DNA of 64,000 bases, taken from contig NZ_CP097636.1 in NCBI RefSeq assembly GCF_023573145.1, positions 2,232,001-2,296,000 of the forward strand, written 5' to 3'. This document shows positions 63,015 through 64,000 of this stretch, in pieces. Made by a program: the position numbers and the translations under genes. Position 1 is the stretch's first letter, and each line of letters starts with the position of its first letter. Under the pieces are notes generated by a model. It saw only the letters and a program-made list of their open reading frames with translations. It had not been told where the DNA came from and did not search any database. This DNA is from Aquincola tertiaricarbonis. Its GTDB lineage: Bacteria > Pseudomonadota > Gammaproteobacteria > Burkholderiales > Burkholderiaceae_C.

Positions 63015-63065
63015 CAAGGGTTGTTCCTGCCCCGTCAGGTAACCCCCTAGAAGAGATCCGCCTTC

Positions 63066-63542
63066 ATGACGCCAGCCCTCAATAAAGCCCTCCCGGAGTT
63101 TGAAGCGCTTGCCACGGGCGGTGTGAAGTTCACACCCCAGGCGTATGCCGGTCAGACGGTGATCCTGTACTTCTACCCGAAGGACAACACCCCCGGCTGC
63201 ACCACCGAAGCAATGCAGTTTCGTGACCACCACAAGGAGCTGGTGGCCGCCGGCGCCGTGGTCTTCGGCGTGTCGCGTGACAACATGGCCTCGCACGAGA
63301 AGTTCAAGCAGGCGCTCGACCTGCCCTTCGAGCTGATCGCCGACACCGAGGAAAAGCTCTGCCACATGTTCGGCGTGGTCAAGAACAAGATCATGTACGG
63401 CAAGAAGGTCAAGGGCATCGAGCGCAGCACCTTCCTGATCGACGCCAACGGCGTGCTGCGCGCCGAGTGGCGCGGCCTGAAGGTCGCCGGCCACGTCGAA
63501 GAGGTGCTGAAGGCTGTGAACGCGCTCAAGCTGGCAGCCTGA
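63066..63542 (+). CDS. bcp: Thioredoxin-dependent peroxiredoxin, Bcp/PrxQ family
   Basis: 158 residues. Peroxidatic Cys45 in FYPKDNTPGCTTEAM. The resolving Cys that E. coli Bcp carries five residues later is Met here; another Cys is in KLCHMFGVV near 98 and could resolve the sulfenic acid. Reduces H2O2 and organic peroxides in the cytoplasm. The next gene on the same strand is a PhoH-type protein, with a strong terminator between. Confidence 0.93.
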   Translation: MTPALNKALPEFEALATGGVKFTPQAYAGQTVILYFYPKDNTPGCTTEAMQFRDHHKELVAAGAVVFGVSRDNMASHEKFKQALDLPFELIADTEEKLCHMFGVVKNKIMYGKKVKGIERSTFLIDANGVLRAEWRGLKVAGHVEEVLKAVNALKLAA

Positions 63543-63642
63543 ACTTCTGCCGTGTCGCCCGGCCGAGCCGGGCTGTCATCCACGGCAGCGCATAATGGGT
63601 TCATGTTCGTGAGTTGTAGCGACCACGCGTCCGAATCCCGCC

Positions 63643-63670
63643 AAAGCCGCGCAGGCCCCTGCGCGGCTTT
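63643..63670. terminator. Strong hairpin between the peroxiredoxin gene and the PhoH-type gene
   Basis: AAAGCCGCGCAGG (63643-63655) and CCTGCGCGGCTTT (63658-63670), 13 bp perfect, followed by GTCGTTT. It looks like a rho-independent terminator on either strand. A -10-like CATAAT lies at 63591-63596, so a short transcript of about 70 nt ending here is possible. A second GC hairpin (GCCCGGC and GCCGGGC, 63557-63573) lies closer to the peroxiredoxin stop. Confidence 0.65.
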
Positions 63671-63703
63671 GTCGTTTCTACGAGCCTGAAAAGCCCACCG
63701 CCC

Positions 63704-64000
63704 ATGCCCCTGCCCAAGCCGCCGACCCGCAAAGCAGCCGTTCTCGCTCCCGCCGACTTCGATTCGCAGGCCGCCCCGAAAACGGGCAAACGCGCCAGCA
63801 AACAACCCACCGCGGCCGAGGTGGCCCCCGCGGTGCTGGATCTCTTCAGCCAGGAACCGCTGGACGTACCGGCGGCCAAGCCCGCTGCGGCGCCCGCGCC
63901 CGCCACGGCCCGCAGCGCACCCGCCGGCACGCCGGCCGCCCGTACCCCGGCGCGCAAGCCGGCACAGCCGGCTGCACCCGCCGCGCCCGCCCTGCCCGCC
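63704..64000 (+). CDS. PhoH/PIN-domain family protein, N-terminus only
   Basis: 99 codons are visible from ATG 63704 before the window ends: MPLPKPPTRKAAVLAPADFD, then a low-complexity Ala/Pro/Lys-rich linker including VLDLFSQEPLDVPA. In related Burkholderiales this kind of start precedes a PIN domain and PhoH ATPase, and the gene follows the Bcp peroxiredoxin. The conserved domains are outside the window, so the call rests on the N-terminal pattern and gene order. Confidence 0.6.
   Translation, partial: MPLPKPPTRKAAVLAPADFDSQAAPKTGKRASKQPTAAEVAPAVLDLFSQEPLDVPAAKPAAAPAPATARSAPAGTPAARTPARKPAQPAAPAAPALPA

Overview
The window is high-GC DNA with dense, often overlapping genes. The gene set (paaABCDE, a PEP-CTERM exosortase substrate, alaA-hom-thrC followed by molybdenum cofactor genes, clpB, a peroxiredoxin before a PhoH-type gene) fits a betaproteobacterium of the Burkholderiales, probably near the Rubrivivax/Leptothrix/Aquincola group. 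The genus is an inference.

Left chromosomal part (1-12590). Phenylacetate catabolism genes paaG-paaA-paaB-paaC-paaD-paaE run leftwards and paaE is cut by the window edge. A perfect 16-bp palindrome lies upstream of paaG and is a likely repressor operator. A DAHP synthase and a flavodoxin-like protein follow on the plus strand. Next come a MazE-type antitoxin with a decayed MazF partner, and a leftward cluster of an AcoR-like regulator lacking its AAA+ domain, an aldehyde dehydrogenase, an outer-membrane channel and a periplasmic PQQ/heme alcohol dehydrogenase. Together with paa this suggests oxidation of an aromatic alcohol such as 2-phenylethanol to phenylacetate and on to central metabolism.

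Prophage (12591-35289, 22.7 kb). It is inserted at the 3' end of a tRNA-Pro(UGG) gene and bounded by a 48-bp direct repeat. The right half is rightward: an ERF recombinase, a YqaJ exonuclease, a winged-helix protein, modular early proteins, a PP-loop PAPS-reductase-like protein, many tiny overlapping genes, a DUF4224 protein and an integrase. The left half is leftward: tail genes (tape measure, M/L/K/J-like tip proteins, beta-helix tailspike), a lysis cassette (holin candidates, GH19 endolysin, nested Rz/Rz1) and five small accessory genes. No terminase, portal, capsid, replication or repressor gene is visible. The last codons of what looks like the tail-tube gene abut the early genes near 25160, so a large deletion is the simplest reading.

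Right chromosomal part (35319-64000). In order: a YcjF/DUF697-like protein, RraA, and an Lrp/AsnC regulator divergent from a YedA-type exporter; an aromatic aldehyde dehydrogenase with a coniferyl-alcohol-dehydrogenase-like SDR and a convergent ThDP enzyme; secreted proteins (DUF6345, an unknown, a PEP-CTERM protein); a TonB receptor, an MFS transporter and an AraC regulator; a ComFB-like protein; an Ile/Leu-rich leader peptide before an orphan ACT-domain gene; clpB with a clear sigma-32 promoter; flavin reductase, crcB and moaE; a dapA homologue; the operon alaA-hom-thrC-mobB-moeA-moaD; an Mth938-like protein; a Bcp peroxiredoxin; and the start of a PhoH/PIN gene at the edge.

No gene-free stretch longer than about 300 bases was found. 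The larger gaps (37986-38253, 42236-42465, 50462-50700, 55225-55488) are covered by the site entries or hold nothing I can recognise.
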